A DNA stretch of 64,000 nucleotides from Macrophomina tecta (taxonomy: Eukaryota > Ascomycota > Dothideomycetes > Botryosphaeriales > Botryosphaeriaceae). Numbering within the stretch: position 1 is the stretch's first letter; each line of letters opens with the position of its first letter. Positions 47,201 through 59,182 of the stretch are shown in pieces. The notes beneath the pieces are model-generated. The model was given only the letters and a program-made list of their open reading frames with translations. It made no database searches and was not told the DNA's origin. The DNA lies in NCBI GenBank assembly GCA_024180945.1, contig JAKSGN010000021.1:1-64000 (forward strand), in the 5' to 3' direction. The translations under genes and the position numbers were made by a program.

Positions 47201-49644
47201 TGATACGCGCCTGAGGGCAGTGACGGGCACGGGGTTTGCGCGGTCTCGGGGAAGTGGGGGAGAACTTCCAAACAGCTCCGTGTCTTGCCGAGCCTTCTCA
47301 CGGCTTGACATCAAGGCTAACGTGACGTCCTCTGGGCGGTGCAGCAATATCCAACCGAAGCCGCAATGCCAACGCGTCACTGGCTGTCTGAGCCGTGGGT
47401 TTGCTTCGCTGAGACATGCAACGACTTGAGGGCCAGCTAAGACCGTCTCGGCCTGTGGATACAAGTGCGAAAGCCAGGCAGATATTGGACTTCTCGCGTT
47501 ACGGAAGTGATATTCGATAGTGACCTGGATTTCCAGTGGCAGCCATCACCGAGTCCCGCTATCGGTTCGGCTCGGTGATGGGCTTAAACACGACCATGAG
47601 GCTGTAGGCTTGCAAAGTTGTTCGTGTGGGAGGGTGCCAGTGTCTGGTGCAAAATGGCTTGCGCAGAGGGTGTGATAGGGTGATAGCTACTCGCGCGGCA
47701 GTGGGCAGGCGGTCGGCAGACGGCACGAGCAAGAATTGGCGGATTGCATGAGGAAAGTCATCAAGAGGATGTGCAAGCGAGCGGCGAAGAGCAGGACACA
47801 GCGAGCTCCGTGTTCCGGAGACGTTCGAAGGGCAAGCTAATACGCGAGGTGTCACAAAGTGTTTTGACACAGCCCTGTAGGCCTGGCCTTCTGAAAGAAC
47901 AGGCGTGATGACGTGCCCAGCGGGAGATGGCTGGAGAAAACGGCGCGCCGAGCGACGAAAAATGCACCGGCCCTGGGTGGTTTCACCTCCTACGCCTGCG
48001 CCGAACGGGTGTATTCCGTCCTAGATTGCTAAGCCCCGCCGGCGAAGGGCTGTCTTTACTATCGCCGTCTCCTAATCTGCACATCCACGCATCCGGGCAG
48101 ATTTGGTTCTGCAGTGGAGCGACAGCGTGGCGTTGCAGGCGTTCGCCATGGCGATGCAGACCATGCAGCGCGACCATTGCAGAGGGCACGGCGTGCGATG
48201 TGGAGCAGCAGCCGGTGGGATGGATAGAGAGACCAGATCTTTAATCAGCACCGCCAGCGCTGCTCGCGCGATACGGGGGAAGAGCAGGGATGGGGGAGAG
48301 AATTCATATAATCTAGCGAAGGCAGCCAGAATAAGCAAATAGGCAGGGCGCAGGGCGGGGCCAGCGCGCAGGTGCCAATACAGAGCATCCCGTATTTCGG
48401 TGGTCGTGCATCGAGTGGGCTGGGGGATAAGACGGCCGGATGCCAGGGCTTTCCGCATCGGGCAACAGGGCGTGAAACGCAGGCAGCGCCACAGCGCAAC
48501 GGCGCCTGCTGACGACAGCGGGCGACCCGCGGTTCAGCGACACGGCGGCGGCGGGAGGGCGTTTTGCGGCTGCGCTGCGGGCGGCAACAGGTGCAGGCGC
48601 ATGAGTCAGGCTCCACCTCTGCGCATTGGGTGATTTGGACGACATGGGCGAAATGAGGCCTCGGCTGGCCGTGAGCCAGAGCGTTTCTGGCGCAAATCAA
48701 ACCGATGCCAAACACGGACGACAAGCCGTCCAGAACACAGCGGCGACAGCGTCATGCGGAATGGAGCGACGCAAGGCGGGGCCGGCGCGGTGGAGCAGGC
48801 ACAGGCAGCGCAGCGGCAGCGGCAGCGGGCTCGCGGACTGCAGGGCGGGCGCAGGTGACGGCGTTGGTGGTGGTGGAGCAGCTGGAGGCACGAGAGGGCG
48901 AGGGCGCCCAGCGGACGCGGTGCCAGCTGGCGCAGCGAGTGAGAGGGCAGCCCGACAACGCGCGTCATCCTGGCTGCGGTCGCTAACGCCAGGGCGTGCT
49001 GTCCGCCCGCGGACGACGTTGTTTCAGCAAATGGGGGGCGCGCAGGCCAAGCAGACGCTTTGCAGCCGCCGATCAGCACGGCCGGCCAGCGCGCCCGACG
49101 CTGCCAATTCTCCGCGCCGCCACACAATCAACTCTAAACCCTCGTCCTTAAGTGCCCGCGCGCTCGCTCTTGTTCCTCGTGTTTTCCCTTTCCGTGGTCT
49201 TTTCGTCGGGCGCCTGGACTCTCTAGCACCTTGGCCTGCCATCTGCTTTCCTTCTTCTCTCCGCCGCCAGCCGTGCGATTGCCATTACTTCTACCCCAAG
49301 GCCCGTGGCCCTTCTCTTCTCGCCTTCTCCCACCCGCGCCAGGTGCTCCAGCTGTGCTTGTGGCAGCCGATCCGTATTGAATTCCGCCCAGCCCGCCGCC
49401 GGCACTCCTAGCGCCGCTCCGCCCAGCTCTCTCGCTGCCGTCCACACGCTGCTGCTCCTGACAACACCATCCACGCTGGCGCTCTCCACTCTCTGAAGCA
49501 CCTGCCGCCCCTCAACCACTCGCGTGCGAGTCCGGTTCACTCTCGCTACTCCCATCGACCGTCATTGCTGGCCATTGACGTCGCACATTCACTCGAAACA
49601 GTAAACAAACGGCCCACCCACCGACAAACACTCGCAACACCACC
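44224..49644. other. 5.4-kb gene-poor stretch before the ferric reductase
   Basis: Many overlapping short frames lie on both strands, but none has a domain, a homologue I recognise or matching splice sites. Simple sequences present are (CTAC)n at about 44952-44973, an A-run at about 45220-45238 and a C-run at about 46880-46889. The last 500 bp is CT-rich, resembling the promoter and leader of the ferric reductase gene. Confidence 0.4.
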
Positions 49645-51503
49645 ATGCTTTCCGCAAAGTTTCTCCCCGCCATCCTCGCCGCCATGGCTTCCCGCGCCGC
49701 TGCCGCCGGTGGCGGCCAGCAAAAGACTCCTGCCGAGATCGCAGAAGAAATGCAGGAAATCGCTGAGAACGTCAATGTCTCCTACTGGCTCGGCTGGACT
49801 TGGCTTGCCTGTACTGCTGCTCTGATGGTCTACCTCGTCGGCATCACTTTCGTCCGCTATGTCCGTGGTATTGCCTGCTTGAACAACCCCCAGCAGCGCT
49901 ACTTCGCCGAGCCCAACTGGTGGTACGGAAGGTTCAAGCGCTATCTGTTTGACTCGCCGCTGTTCCGGACCCGTCACCACCGCGAGTACAAGCTCTCCTC
50001 GGCAATCAACGTCGGTACCCTTCCCAGCCGTCTGCAAACCATCTACCTGGTTGGTTACTTCGGCATGAACGTCGCCTTCTCCGTCATCTTCATCGATTTC
50101 AGCTCCGAGGGCGCTGCATCCGAGCTCCGTAACCGTACCGGTGTCCTGTGCGTCATGAACATGCTGCCGCTCTTCCTCCTTGCTGGTCGCAACAACCCGC
50201 TTATCAAGATTACCGGCATCTCGTTCGACACCTTCAACCTTGTCCACCGTTGGGTTGGCCGCATCGTCATCCTCCAGGCCCTCACTCATACTGTGGCCTA
50301 CTTGGTCCCCAAGGTTCAGAAGGGCGGCTGGGAGGCCTTCACTGCCTCTCTTGCTAAGAGCGAATTCATTCTCTGGGGCACCATCGTAAGCTCCTACTCT
50401 CTCCATAGCCCAGACTAAGTCCATTTCCTAACCTGAAGTAGGGTACCATCTCCTTCCTGGTCATCTTCATCCAGGCCGCTGGCCCCGTCCGTCACGCCTT
50501 CTACGAGATCTTCCTCCACTTCCATGTCCTGCTCGCTGCTCTTGGCCTTGCCGGCGTCTGGATTCACTGCGCCGCCGGTGAGCTCCACCAGTTCGACATT
50601 GTCAAGGCCGTCCTTGGTATCTGGGTTGTCGAGCGCTTCCTCCGTCTCTTCTGGATCATTCTGCGCAATGTCGGCAACGGTGGCACCAAGGCCGAGATCG
50701 AGTCCCTTCCCGGCGACTGCCTTCGCATCAATCTTCAGATCGCTCGCCCCTGGAGGTTCAAGACTGGCCAGCACGTCTACCTATACATCCCCTCTATTGG
50801 CTGGTGGACTTCGCACCCGTTCTCGCTCGCCTGGAGTGAGGAACAGGAGGCTTGGAGTGAGGAGAAGGGCATGTCTCTGGAGCGTCTCGACCTTTCCGGC
50901 CTCGGTAAGACCACCATGAGCCTCCTCGTCCGTCGCCGCACTGGCTTCACCGACAAGCTTTACAAGAAGGTTGAGCAGAGCCCCTCCGGCAAGCTTGTCA
51001 CCTCTGCTCTCGTCGAAGGTCCCTATGGCTACCAGGACCTGACCTCTTATGGAACCGTCATGCTCTTCGCCGCCGGTATTGGTATCACTCACCAGGTCCC
51101 GCACGTCCGCAACCTGGTTGAGGCCTATGACAAGCGCACCGCTGCCGTCCGCCGCATCACCCTCGTCTGGGTCATTCAGTCTCCCGAGCACCTTGAGTGG
51201 ATCCGGCCGTGGATGACTGAGATCCTGTCCATGCCCAACCGCCGCGATGTCCTCAAGATCCTCCTGTTCGTCACTCGCCCGCGTTCTACCAAAGAGATCC
51301 ACTCTCCCTCGTCCAGCGTCCAGATGTTCCCTGGCAAGCCCAACATTCAGGCGCTTGTCGATCAGGAAATGGTTGAGGGCGTTGGCGCCTGCGCCATCAG
51401 CGTCTGCGGTACCGGCTCCTTGGCTGACGACGTCAGGCGCGCCGCTCGTGTCCGCCAGACCAGGTGGAACGTCGATTTCTTCGAGGAGGCCTTCTCGTGG
51501 TAA
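49645..51503 (+). CDS. Ferric reductase (FRE/NOX-type transmembrane metalloreductase)
   Basis: Two exons, 49645-50385 and 50442-51503, total 1803 nt and 600 residues. The intron (GTAAGC...GTAG, 56 nt) falls inside the membrane domain. Several hydrophobic helices in the first 300 residues form the ferric-reductase domain. Two His pairs with 13 residues between them are visible: HRWVGRIVILQALTH and HVLLAALGLAGVWIH. These would bind the two hemes. The FAD-binding domain has HPFSLAW near residue 375. The NADPH domain has EGPYGY, then FAAGIGITHQVPH, and SVCGTGSLADDVRR near the C-terminus. The enzyme moves electrons from NADPH across the membrane to reduce Fe(III) or Cu(II) before uptake. No clear GATA-type iron-regulator site was found just upstream. 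Confidence 0.93.
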
Positions 51504-53745
51504 ATGCACTTTCCACACGACACTCTATTCACCTTTTCCACCCACAACTTTCGGAAAGGGTGTTTCTCTCATTAAGTGTTCAGTGCGTAGAATGAGCGCG
51601 GCGCTTGAGGTGTTGATCCGTCCTGCGCTTTTCTATTCCAGCACGTAACGGTGTCATTCGGAAGACAAATGGACCACTTTGCAGTGGTTGAAACGAACTG
51701 GTTGGACCTACCTCTCTTTGCTGGCCTCACGAATGAACTCCCTCCCAAACGAAACCTCTTCTCGGCCTCGTTTTAGCTTGCTACTGTCCTCTCTGCGCGC
51801 TGTCTCCCTCGACCAAATTCACTCTTTCGCTGTATGATAATTACCCATTTGCGACTTTTCTGTTGATTTATTTTTCTTTTGAGATTCATTCTTCCGCTCA
51901 TTATCACATACTTGAGAGCGACAACCAATGAGCAAACATATATCGAGGGAAACCAAACCGTGCTTCTAGGCAACATCTCGGACGTTCATGTTTTTCGTCG
52001 TTCCGCACAGTAGTAGTATCACGATAAAGGCAGTGAAGATTCAGGAGAATTTCCTTGGGGTTGAGTTTCTGAAGCTCCTGGTTTTTAAGTCGTTTAGAAC
52101 AAAACGAATGAAAGTCATGATGTATCAAAATGTGACAGATGGAGAATCATGTGCGCTGCTGTGAACGAAACAACTACTTCGCGACAATCTCCACCAAAAG
52201 GATGTCCGCAGGCCGAGGTGCATGCAAGCTTTTCGGAGGCAACCAAAATTGCTTACTCGCAGCGCAAGAAACCGTTGATAACGTTAAACGGCAGCACGAA
52301 AAAGAAATAACTTTATCTGATACCTGGCGGTAGCACATGAGTAGCCGAACGCGCGCCGCGAACCCCCCAGTCTTTTTCGCCTTCTTTTCTCCACCTATCG
52401 ATCGCCTCGCCGGCTCGCTTCCCCACGCGAACAAAACAAAAAAAAGAAAGGGAGGGAACAAGGAAACAAACAAGCCTCTGGCGAAGAAACGAAACCCAAG
52501 CGATTCGAGATCAGCGCCTCTCTCTCGCTCCCCTCCAACCCACAAACCCCTAGCTTCAAACCGTAGCCGCCGTCTTATTTTTCCTTCCTGTCCCCTCAGC
52601 CAAGCGATTTATCATCCCATTCGATCGCCCAGACCCGCTTGCCAATCCCCGCGTTCACGCCAGAAACCTTCTCATGCCGTTCCCCTTCCCCCTTCCGCTA
52701 GCGCCCCGGGTCTCCGGTCGGGTGTTCCTATCTCATCATCCCTATCTCCGACCGTGCGCGCACCCGGAAAGTATGTATGTGTGCACGCATCCCACCGGCC
52801 CTGCCTCTTCGGCCGGCTTACGGATGCGATCGGGATCTCACCAAATTTCTTTTCTCCCCTCCTCCGCTCTCGCCTGCGCTCTCCCTTCTGCCAAAGAACC
52901 GGGGGGCCGGAGAAAAAGAAACATAGGAACGAGTAGCGCAGCACGTTCCATCTGATTGGTCCGCCCGTACTCGGCTCGCTTCCTGTTGCAGGACGTGTAG
53001 CGAGGTTATATAGGGGTTGACGGGAGCAAAACCAAGCAGGACCAGAAAGGGGACTCTGCGTTGCCGCGACGCCTGGTACCGGGGGAGAATAAGACGACGA
53101 GAAAACGGGGCAAAGGCAAAGAGTGGAGAATGTTGCTATTCATAAACAGGCCGATCTCTCTTCTTCTTTGCATGGCGTTTTGTTTGGAAGGATCCATTCG
53201 CTGATCGGCTAGGCGTGCGAATCCCAATTCGCACTGATCGCTGGTGGGTATATTCCCTTACTGCGCCGCAATAAACCAAAGGATGTTCCGAAGGGTGCAA
53301 ATGTCCGCGGCCAAGGATGTTCAGCAGCGATTGCTGATGATGGCAATGCTAGGTCGTCATGCAAAAAAAAAAAAAAAAAAGGGCGCGTGAATGATGTGCG
53401 GAATATGATGGTTCGTGTGAGACGAGAATAGGGGAGGCGAGGCGTTCCAATGGATGCGCGTTGGAGAACGCCATGCACTAAGGGCGGCGGTGTTTCCGGA
53501 ATGGTCTGGTTTCCCTGCGTGCAACAATCGGCGACAAGGTGGCGCTTTGGGAGAAAACATCGAAGAGCAGCATTGTTCTTCGGAAAAAACATAACCGTAG
53601 GGCGTGAGCCGAATGTCCTAACCCGACGCCGCGCCGGAGCGAATGATCGTCCAATCGAAGGAGGAGCAGCCCAGGTAGTGTCCTCCGTTCTGGCAGTCTC
53701 CGACCTGGTCTTGTAGATAGCGAAAGAGAAACATCGTGATGTGCC
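51504..53745. other. Convergent intergenic region, no gene supported
   Basis: 2.2 kb between the ends of the ferric reductase (plus) and AT-hook (minus) genes. It holds both 3' untranslated regions, an A-run near 53361-53378 and a GC-rich, CT-rich block at 52340-52930 that resembles a promoter or leader but leads to no convincing coding start. A TATA-like GTTATATAGGGG lies at about 53002. Confidence 0.4.
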
Positions 53746-54301
53746 TCAATCTGAATTGTTCACACTCCTCCACGACGATGGGCTTGGCTTCCCTGCGCCT
53801 CCCCCGCCACCTCCACCAACAGCACCATTCCCAGCGCCCGTGGCCAACGCCGCCGCCGCAGCAGCATCCCCATCTGGCATGAACACGACCTTCAACCTCC
53901 CGGGGACCTTACCGTGCCACGTGAACTCGGCCGCCTCGGTGCGCACGACCAGGTCGCCCGCGATGGGCAGGTTGACGTCGATGTCCTGCCACTGCGGCAG
54001 CGACTCCGCCGACACATCCTGGTCATGACCACCATGCTGTGGCACCTGGCCATGCGACGAGAACGACGACTGCGGATTCATCACTCCTTTGCGCTGCTGC
54101 GCCGTCGACGACGAGAACGACCCATTCGGCCCTACGCTCATGCCGTTGAACGTGTTGATGAACGGCGTAACATTAACGTTTGCACCCTGGCTGCCGCTAC
54201 CTGATGCCGATGCGGGTGGAAAGAAAGGGCTCTGGTTGCCACGGGCATACATAGGTGTCTGTTGCTGTTGATGTTGCTGTTGCTGTTGCTGTTGCTGTTG
54301 A

Positions 54302-54363
<62 letters not shown>

Positions 54364-54999
54364 TTGCTCAAGATGTGATTGCGATTGTCCCTGCGACTCG
54401 CCCGAGGTGGCGGTCTCGTGACGCACTCTCGTCTGGGCTTCTTTCTCGAGGCGGCGCCGCTTGTACTCCTTGCGCCAGGCGGCCTGCTGCTGCTTGGCAC
54501 GCTCGGTGCGCTCCTCGTCTGTGATGTTGAGGCGCGGGCGGCCGCGTTTGCGCTTGACGGGCTCAGGCGTTGTTGAGTCCGCTGAGTGCTGCTGCTGCTT
54601 CTGCTGCTGTTTCTGCTGCTGGTGCTGCTGGTGCTGGTGCTGGTGGTGCTGGTGCTGGTGCTGGTGCTGTTGTTGCTGTTGTTGAAGATTGTGATTGTGA
54701 GTGTGGGTCTGCTGTGGCTGAGCGGCGGAGGGCTGGGCTTGTGAGTGTGGCTGTTGTGTTTGTTGATGGTGGTGGTGGTGATGGTGCAGGGCGGCGGGCT
54801 GTTGGGCTTGGGGCTGCTGTTGCTGCATGGCTTGTGGTTGCATTTGCTGGGACGGATGCACTTGAGCGGCAGTGGTGGGATCCATTTGCATGTATTGAGA
54901 GTAGTAGGCAGCAGCAGGGTTCTGGGCATAGAAGGCCGAGGGGGAGGAGGTGTTATTGTTGGAGCCGTTGACAACGCCGGGATTGAGTCGCGACGCCAT
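53746..54999 (-). CDS. AT-hook protein with long polyglutamine tracts, probable transcription regulator
   Basis: Single exon, 417 residues, from MASRLNPGVVNG at 54999. Residues about 50-140 are Gln/His-rich. An AT-hook core, KRKRGRPRLN, lies near residue 150 and is followed by a basic helix (ERTERAKQQQAAWRKEYKRR) and more Lys/Arg. The layout suits minor-groove DNA binding in the nucleus. A second, nearly pure Gln tract (residues about 211-250) is encoded at 54257-54366. The C-terminal third holds a well-ordered segment (QWQDIDVNLPIAGDLVVRTE, FTWHGKVPGRLKVVF), then an Ala/Gly-rich end. That C-terminal block is likely the conserved part. I do not know its family. An upstream in-frame extension to 55317 lacks an ATG of similar quality. 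Confidence 0.75.
54257..54366 (-). repeat. CAA/CAG polyglutamine microsatellite
   Basis: About 110 bp of imperfect trinucleotide and hexanucleotide repeat (CAACAG on the coding strand) with His interruptions, inside the AT-hook gene. Its length is likely to vary between strains. Confidence 0.9.
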
Positions 55000-56305
55000 T
55001 GTGAATAAAAAGAAGTCGGCGCGGGGGCCGGCCGGATTCGTGCAGGATTTAAAGAAAGGAAAGACAAGGGTGCGTGTGACCGCGAGATCGAGAGCAAAAA
55101 TAAAGGCTGAAGGAGGTGTGGTGAAAAAGAAAAAAGAAAAAGAAACACGGGAAAGGGAAGCGGATCGACGAAGCGACGTCAGCCCAAGGCATGTGGCCTC
55201 GGGGCCCGGGGCCAGGTAGCGGCAATGAATATGCCAGATTGCCGTTTCAGAATGGAAGTAGCTGCCGCGCGATGACCGCACGCCCGCCCGGCTCTGCACG
55301 GACCATGACAAAGGCAATTTTTCTTTCTTTTTTTTTCTTCCCTAGCGCTCCGTCCTTGGAAAAAAGGAACCGGCTCTTTTCCTTCTTTGGCCATGCTTTT
55401 TGCCGTGCAGCAAGGCTCGCTAAAATCAGCAGTAGATTGTTTCATCAATCTCGACCTATATTGCGTGCGGGTGCGAGTTCGCCGGGGTGCGGTGCGCTTC
55501 GATCTGATTGGCCGGTTTCCCATCTATCTCTCCCCGCCGAGGACTCTACCTACCATGCTTCATGTCTTTCACTATAGAAACTGTAGTCTACTGCACTCCA
55601 CCGCAAGCCCAAATAGTCGAGCTGATTGTTCATCGCATGAGCGTAATTTTCAAGTAGGCTGGCAAACGTTTGCTTGCTCGAAGTTTGCCGGGGTACCTCG
55701 CCGTATCTTGTTCGAGCCCTCGGGCTCATTTCGTTCTCTGATCATCAGTCTTGATGGTATCTGGCCTGCGAGCTGAAGTATATGTGTAGTAAAAGAGGGA
55801 GTAGGAGCAGTCATCCGGACATAAGTGTCTGCAGGAAGCAATTAGATTCACGTCCGGACGACTGCTTCAACTCCACATATCAGGCGTATGTTGCGCCCGT
55901 GTGCGAGCAGATCAGGAAACCCTTCATGCTCCTCGGCAGGCTTATGATGCTAATATTTCCGCTGGAAGAGCGTGTTAGATTGAATTGCCATGGCAAATAG
56001 AAGATACTCCGCGGTTCTTTAACACCGGCTTTCTCACGCTCTCTGTTCTTTGCATAATCGCAAGTTCGCGAAAGACCTACAAGGCCTTTCTTCTACTACC
56101 GTGCTGATGGCTTATATACCCAAACTGCAATTCCGTACCTCAGCATCGGTTGCCGCCTGGTGCTATTGAGTTGCTATTGTAGAGTTCGATATTTACGTCT
56201 CTTAATCACGGATTTCCTCTTTTGGGTTAGTTCGATTCGGATTGAGCGATTCATTTGGAGACTGTACAATAGTGCAGAGTTTCACAATTCATCACGTCGC
56301 GCCCT
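55000..56305. other. Upstream region of the AT-hook gene, no gene supported
   Basis: 1.3 kb. The first 200 bp is a purine-rich leader on the plus strand (CT-rich on the coding strand) with an A/T-rich run near 55320. The rest shows only short frames. Confidence 0.4.
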
Positions 56306-56797
56306 ATGAAAATCTCCAACTTTCCTTCCGTAGCGACCGGCCTTTCGTCTACAACGACACTCCAACACCGAACATTGCTTGCAATGTTCACCATGAGCCC
56401 CCACTATGTCTCGTCCATGGACTCGCCAGCTTTGGACCACATGGCCGAAACGCTGTACGCTGTCTTCTCCATCCTCACCGCCGTCATGTAAATCACGTCA
56501 ACCAGCACGTGCACGGCCTTCCGGGTGTGGGTATGGCTCACTAGAGCCATACTCACCCTTCTTACGCACATCTTCTGGCTGATCTACCCTCAGATCACCT
56601 CTACCATCTCGCTCACCGCTTCTCCGATCATCGCTTGGTCCATTGCCACAGCGGCCTTTACGGGCCTCAGAATGATTTTCATATCGTTGCCAACGCGGCG
56701 GCGCGCAGCGTTGTCGGTACAAAGTGGCACACGAAGAACGGCCGGTATAACGCTCGGTCATCAACCTACCGCGCTCCCTCCGACGATTCCGGTATGA
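56306..56797 (+). CDS. Putative small membrane protein, possibly decaying
   Basis: Two exons, 56306-56487 and 56545-56797, give 144 residues. The intron is 57 nt (GTAAAT...CTAG). Joining produces MAETLYAVFSILTAVIAILT and then FWLIYPQITSTISLTASPII, AWSIATAAFTG: two or three hydrophobic segments. Past this stop, other frames carry protein-like text: NGRYNARSSTYRAPSDDSG near 56740 and then LHPYGPLNILPPERQHLLLA near 56860-56910. The true protein may therefore have been longer and be broken by one-base indels. No known family was recognised. Confidence 0.4.
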
Positions 56798-57339
56798 CCG
56801 TACGCCTCCGGACGTCTCCCGCACGCTTCCCTCCAAGCTCTCTCCACTGCACCCCTACGGACCGCTCAACATCCTCCCGCCCGAGCGGCAGCACCTGCTC
56901 CTGGCAAAGGCAGGGCCCAGACCCAGCTAATGGACTATGCGCCGCACTCCCCCGCCCGGCCTAGGAGGTCCGTTTCCTTAACTGGATAATTCGCGAGTTT
57001 CTGGCGGTCACAGGACTGCTAGCCAGTCCGAGCCCGAGCGTGAGGGACGCCACTGTCGACCACTGGTGTGATTATGGTATGAATGTCTTCGCCGCCAATA
57101 AGGCAGAGATACGTATGCTGCCTGAGCCGAAGAGGTGACTTGACAGCTTGTACAATGCCGATACCATGCGCAGAGGTCGTCTAGAATGGCCGCGAAACCT
57201 CACTGTCAGCAGCCCACTAAAGACAAAGGATCTTCATGCCATAATCACTCAGTAAAACATGCGCAAGAGCCTTCGAAGTTTATTCCGGTCCTCCTACGAC
57301 CTTAGCGTTTGGTAGCAGTTTCCAAGGTGCTTTTCCAAT

Positions 57340-57897
57340 CACTATGTCTACTCTCCCTACCATGCCCATTTCTCAGAGCCCTTCAATCCCGCAGCGCCCA
57401 CCGGTCCTCCAGTGTCTGTCATCCAGGCTCGTTCAATTCCTCAGACAGCTCCTATTCCCATAACTCCTTTTATTACACATACCGCCCCGGTTTGCCAACC
57501 TGCAAGCTGCCCCGCCGACAGCCTCGGTCACTCAGCCCACGGCGCTTTCGGAGAATATCTCTGTTCCCCATATTCCGGCCAGGGCACCGTTGCTGCCTCT
57601 CACGCCGTTCACGCCCACTGCAGTCATGGAGCCTGCTCCCGCTCCCGCCAGCGGGTGCTCGTCGGTCCTGGCTGTCGCGGCCAAGGCAGGCGGTGCTCGT
57701 GCATTTGTAGCTATTGCTTCCGTTTTCTCTCTCCCTGGCTCTTCCGTTCATGGTTCTTCTGATTCTGACTCTTCTGCTACCCCTGGAGCATCTGATGCTT
57801 TTGGACCTTCCACTACTCTTGGGCCTTCTGGACCGAGCTCGTCCCAGATTCCAATATCGTCTGGCTCGAAGCCTGGTACTTCCTTGACGAGAGTGTA
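57340..57897 (+). pseudogene. Ser/Pro/Thr-rich ORF remnant with frame changes
   Basis: A low-complexity Pro/Thr/Ser-rich sequence runs across three frames. It reads MSTLPTMPISQSPSIPQRPP from about 57342, then VIQARSIPQTAPIPITPFIT from about 57418, then TASVTQPTALSENISVPHIP from about 57520. The last stays open to AIASVFSLPGSS, SDSDSSATPGAS and a stop at 57897. It looks like a surface or secreted-type repeat protein or a recent pseudogene. No signal peptide was identified. Confidence 0.3.
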
Positions 57898-58185
57898 AAG
57901 GGACAGCTTAGTTGGACTAGATAGAGCTGCAGTATAAGCTCATGGGTGGTGCACGGTTTGCTCGCTCCAAAATGAACGCAAAATGCTATTAGTCGAACCT
58001 GACAACTTCTTCCCGTACCAAGACGGAGCGGTCATCTCTGCACCCCGCCATCCCACATCTCCAACCCATCTACACTCGGAATTGCTGCTCCAAACCCCTC
58101 CACTTACAGCCACAAACATACCGATGCTTTATCACTCGATCCCCTGGTGGCTGGAAGAACATACCCACTGCAGACACCCGCGCCA

Positions 58186-59182
58186 TCATCCTGCCATCCT
58201 TTCCACCTCCAACCTCCTGACCACACCTTCCCACCCCCTCCTCACCACATCCGCCATGACGCCGCCCTCCCCCAGCCTCCTCACCGCCTCCCCCACGGGC
58301 ACCAACTCACTCTCGTACAGCGCCTCCTCCGCATCCACGCCCGTGCCCTCCCACCTCCTGGGCTCATACTCCTTCCCCTCTCTCTCCACCTCTTCGCTCA
58401 AGCTGCCCTCCCGCGGGAAAACTGGCGGAGGGAGGTACGGTTCCGCCGAGGAGGGAGGCGGCATGTCGGCCTCGACGTCCGGCGGCAGCGTCTCGGCAGC
58501 GTACCAGAAGAGGAGGTACTGCGTGCGGGGGGAGACGGGGACGAGCTGGGTCCAGAGGGGCTCGGTGACAAAGGAGGGCAACGAGGGGGAAGAAGAAGAA
58601 GATGGCCGGGATGCTGTTGAGGACGAGGGCTGTGCGGGCAGGAGGTGCGCGGGCGCGGGTTGGCGGTGCGGGAGCGGCAGCGGGAGGAGGCGGTTGCGGT
58701 AGCCGGACTGGCGGGGATGATGGCTTTGTATTAGCGATGCACGCTTCATGACGCCAACGGCTCTCAAACGCCCGCAGGATAAGAGGGAAAAGCCCGAAAT
58801 CTCGATATAAGTAAAAAAAAAAAAAAAAAAAAAATAAAACTAAAAAAGAGATACATATGAAAAATTGCAGGGAGGGGGGAACAGCGCACGGAAAAAGAAA
58901 ATAAAGACACACCTCTTCGAATCCCTCCCTCTCGGCCGCCCTCGTCGTCTCCTCGCCCGCGTCACGCCGCCCCTTGGGCAGGAACCAGTAGCGGTCGCGG
59001 CTGTGGTAGCACAGCACCACACGGGCCGACGCGACATGGAAGATGGCAACGCCACAGCCAATGACCAGGTGCTCGCAAGGGTACTGCGCGACCACTGGGG
59101 CGCTGCGGGCCGGCTGATGCGAGCGGTTCTGCGGCGGCGGGGGAATGCGTATCGCTGACGGGTCGTCGATGGTTCGGTGCAT
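58186..59182 (-). CDS. Nudix hydrolase family protein
   Basis: Two exons, 59182-58913 and 58707-58186, give 263 residues. The Nudix box GX5EX7REUXEEXGU is split by the intron: GRRDAGEETTRAAEREGFEE is in exon 1 and SGY follows in exon 2, so splicing rebuilds a complete metal-binding and catalytic site (RE..EE). Before it, VIGCGVAIFHV and DRYWFLPKG fit the start of the Nudix fold. The 205-nt intron is long for this window and contains a homopolymer of about 22 T. After the box the protein has Pro/Ser-rich linkers and PLWTQLVPVSPRTQYLLFWY. The substrate is unknown: these enzymes cleave nucleoside diphosphates linked to another group, such as diadenosine polyphosphates or inositol pyrophosphates. 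Confidence 0.85.

Noticed and set aside
48245..49555. Several GC-rich ORFs of 100-261 codons on both strands
   Set aside because: Overlapping frames with Arg/Ala/Pro-rich composition typical of GC-rich non-coding DNA and no consistent exon model.
53325..53720. ORFs on both strands near the poly-A run at 53361
   Set aside because: Low complexity, no domain, no splice or homologue support.
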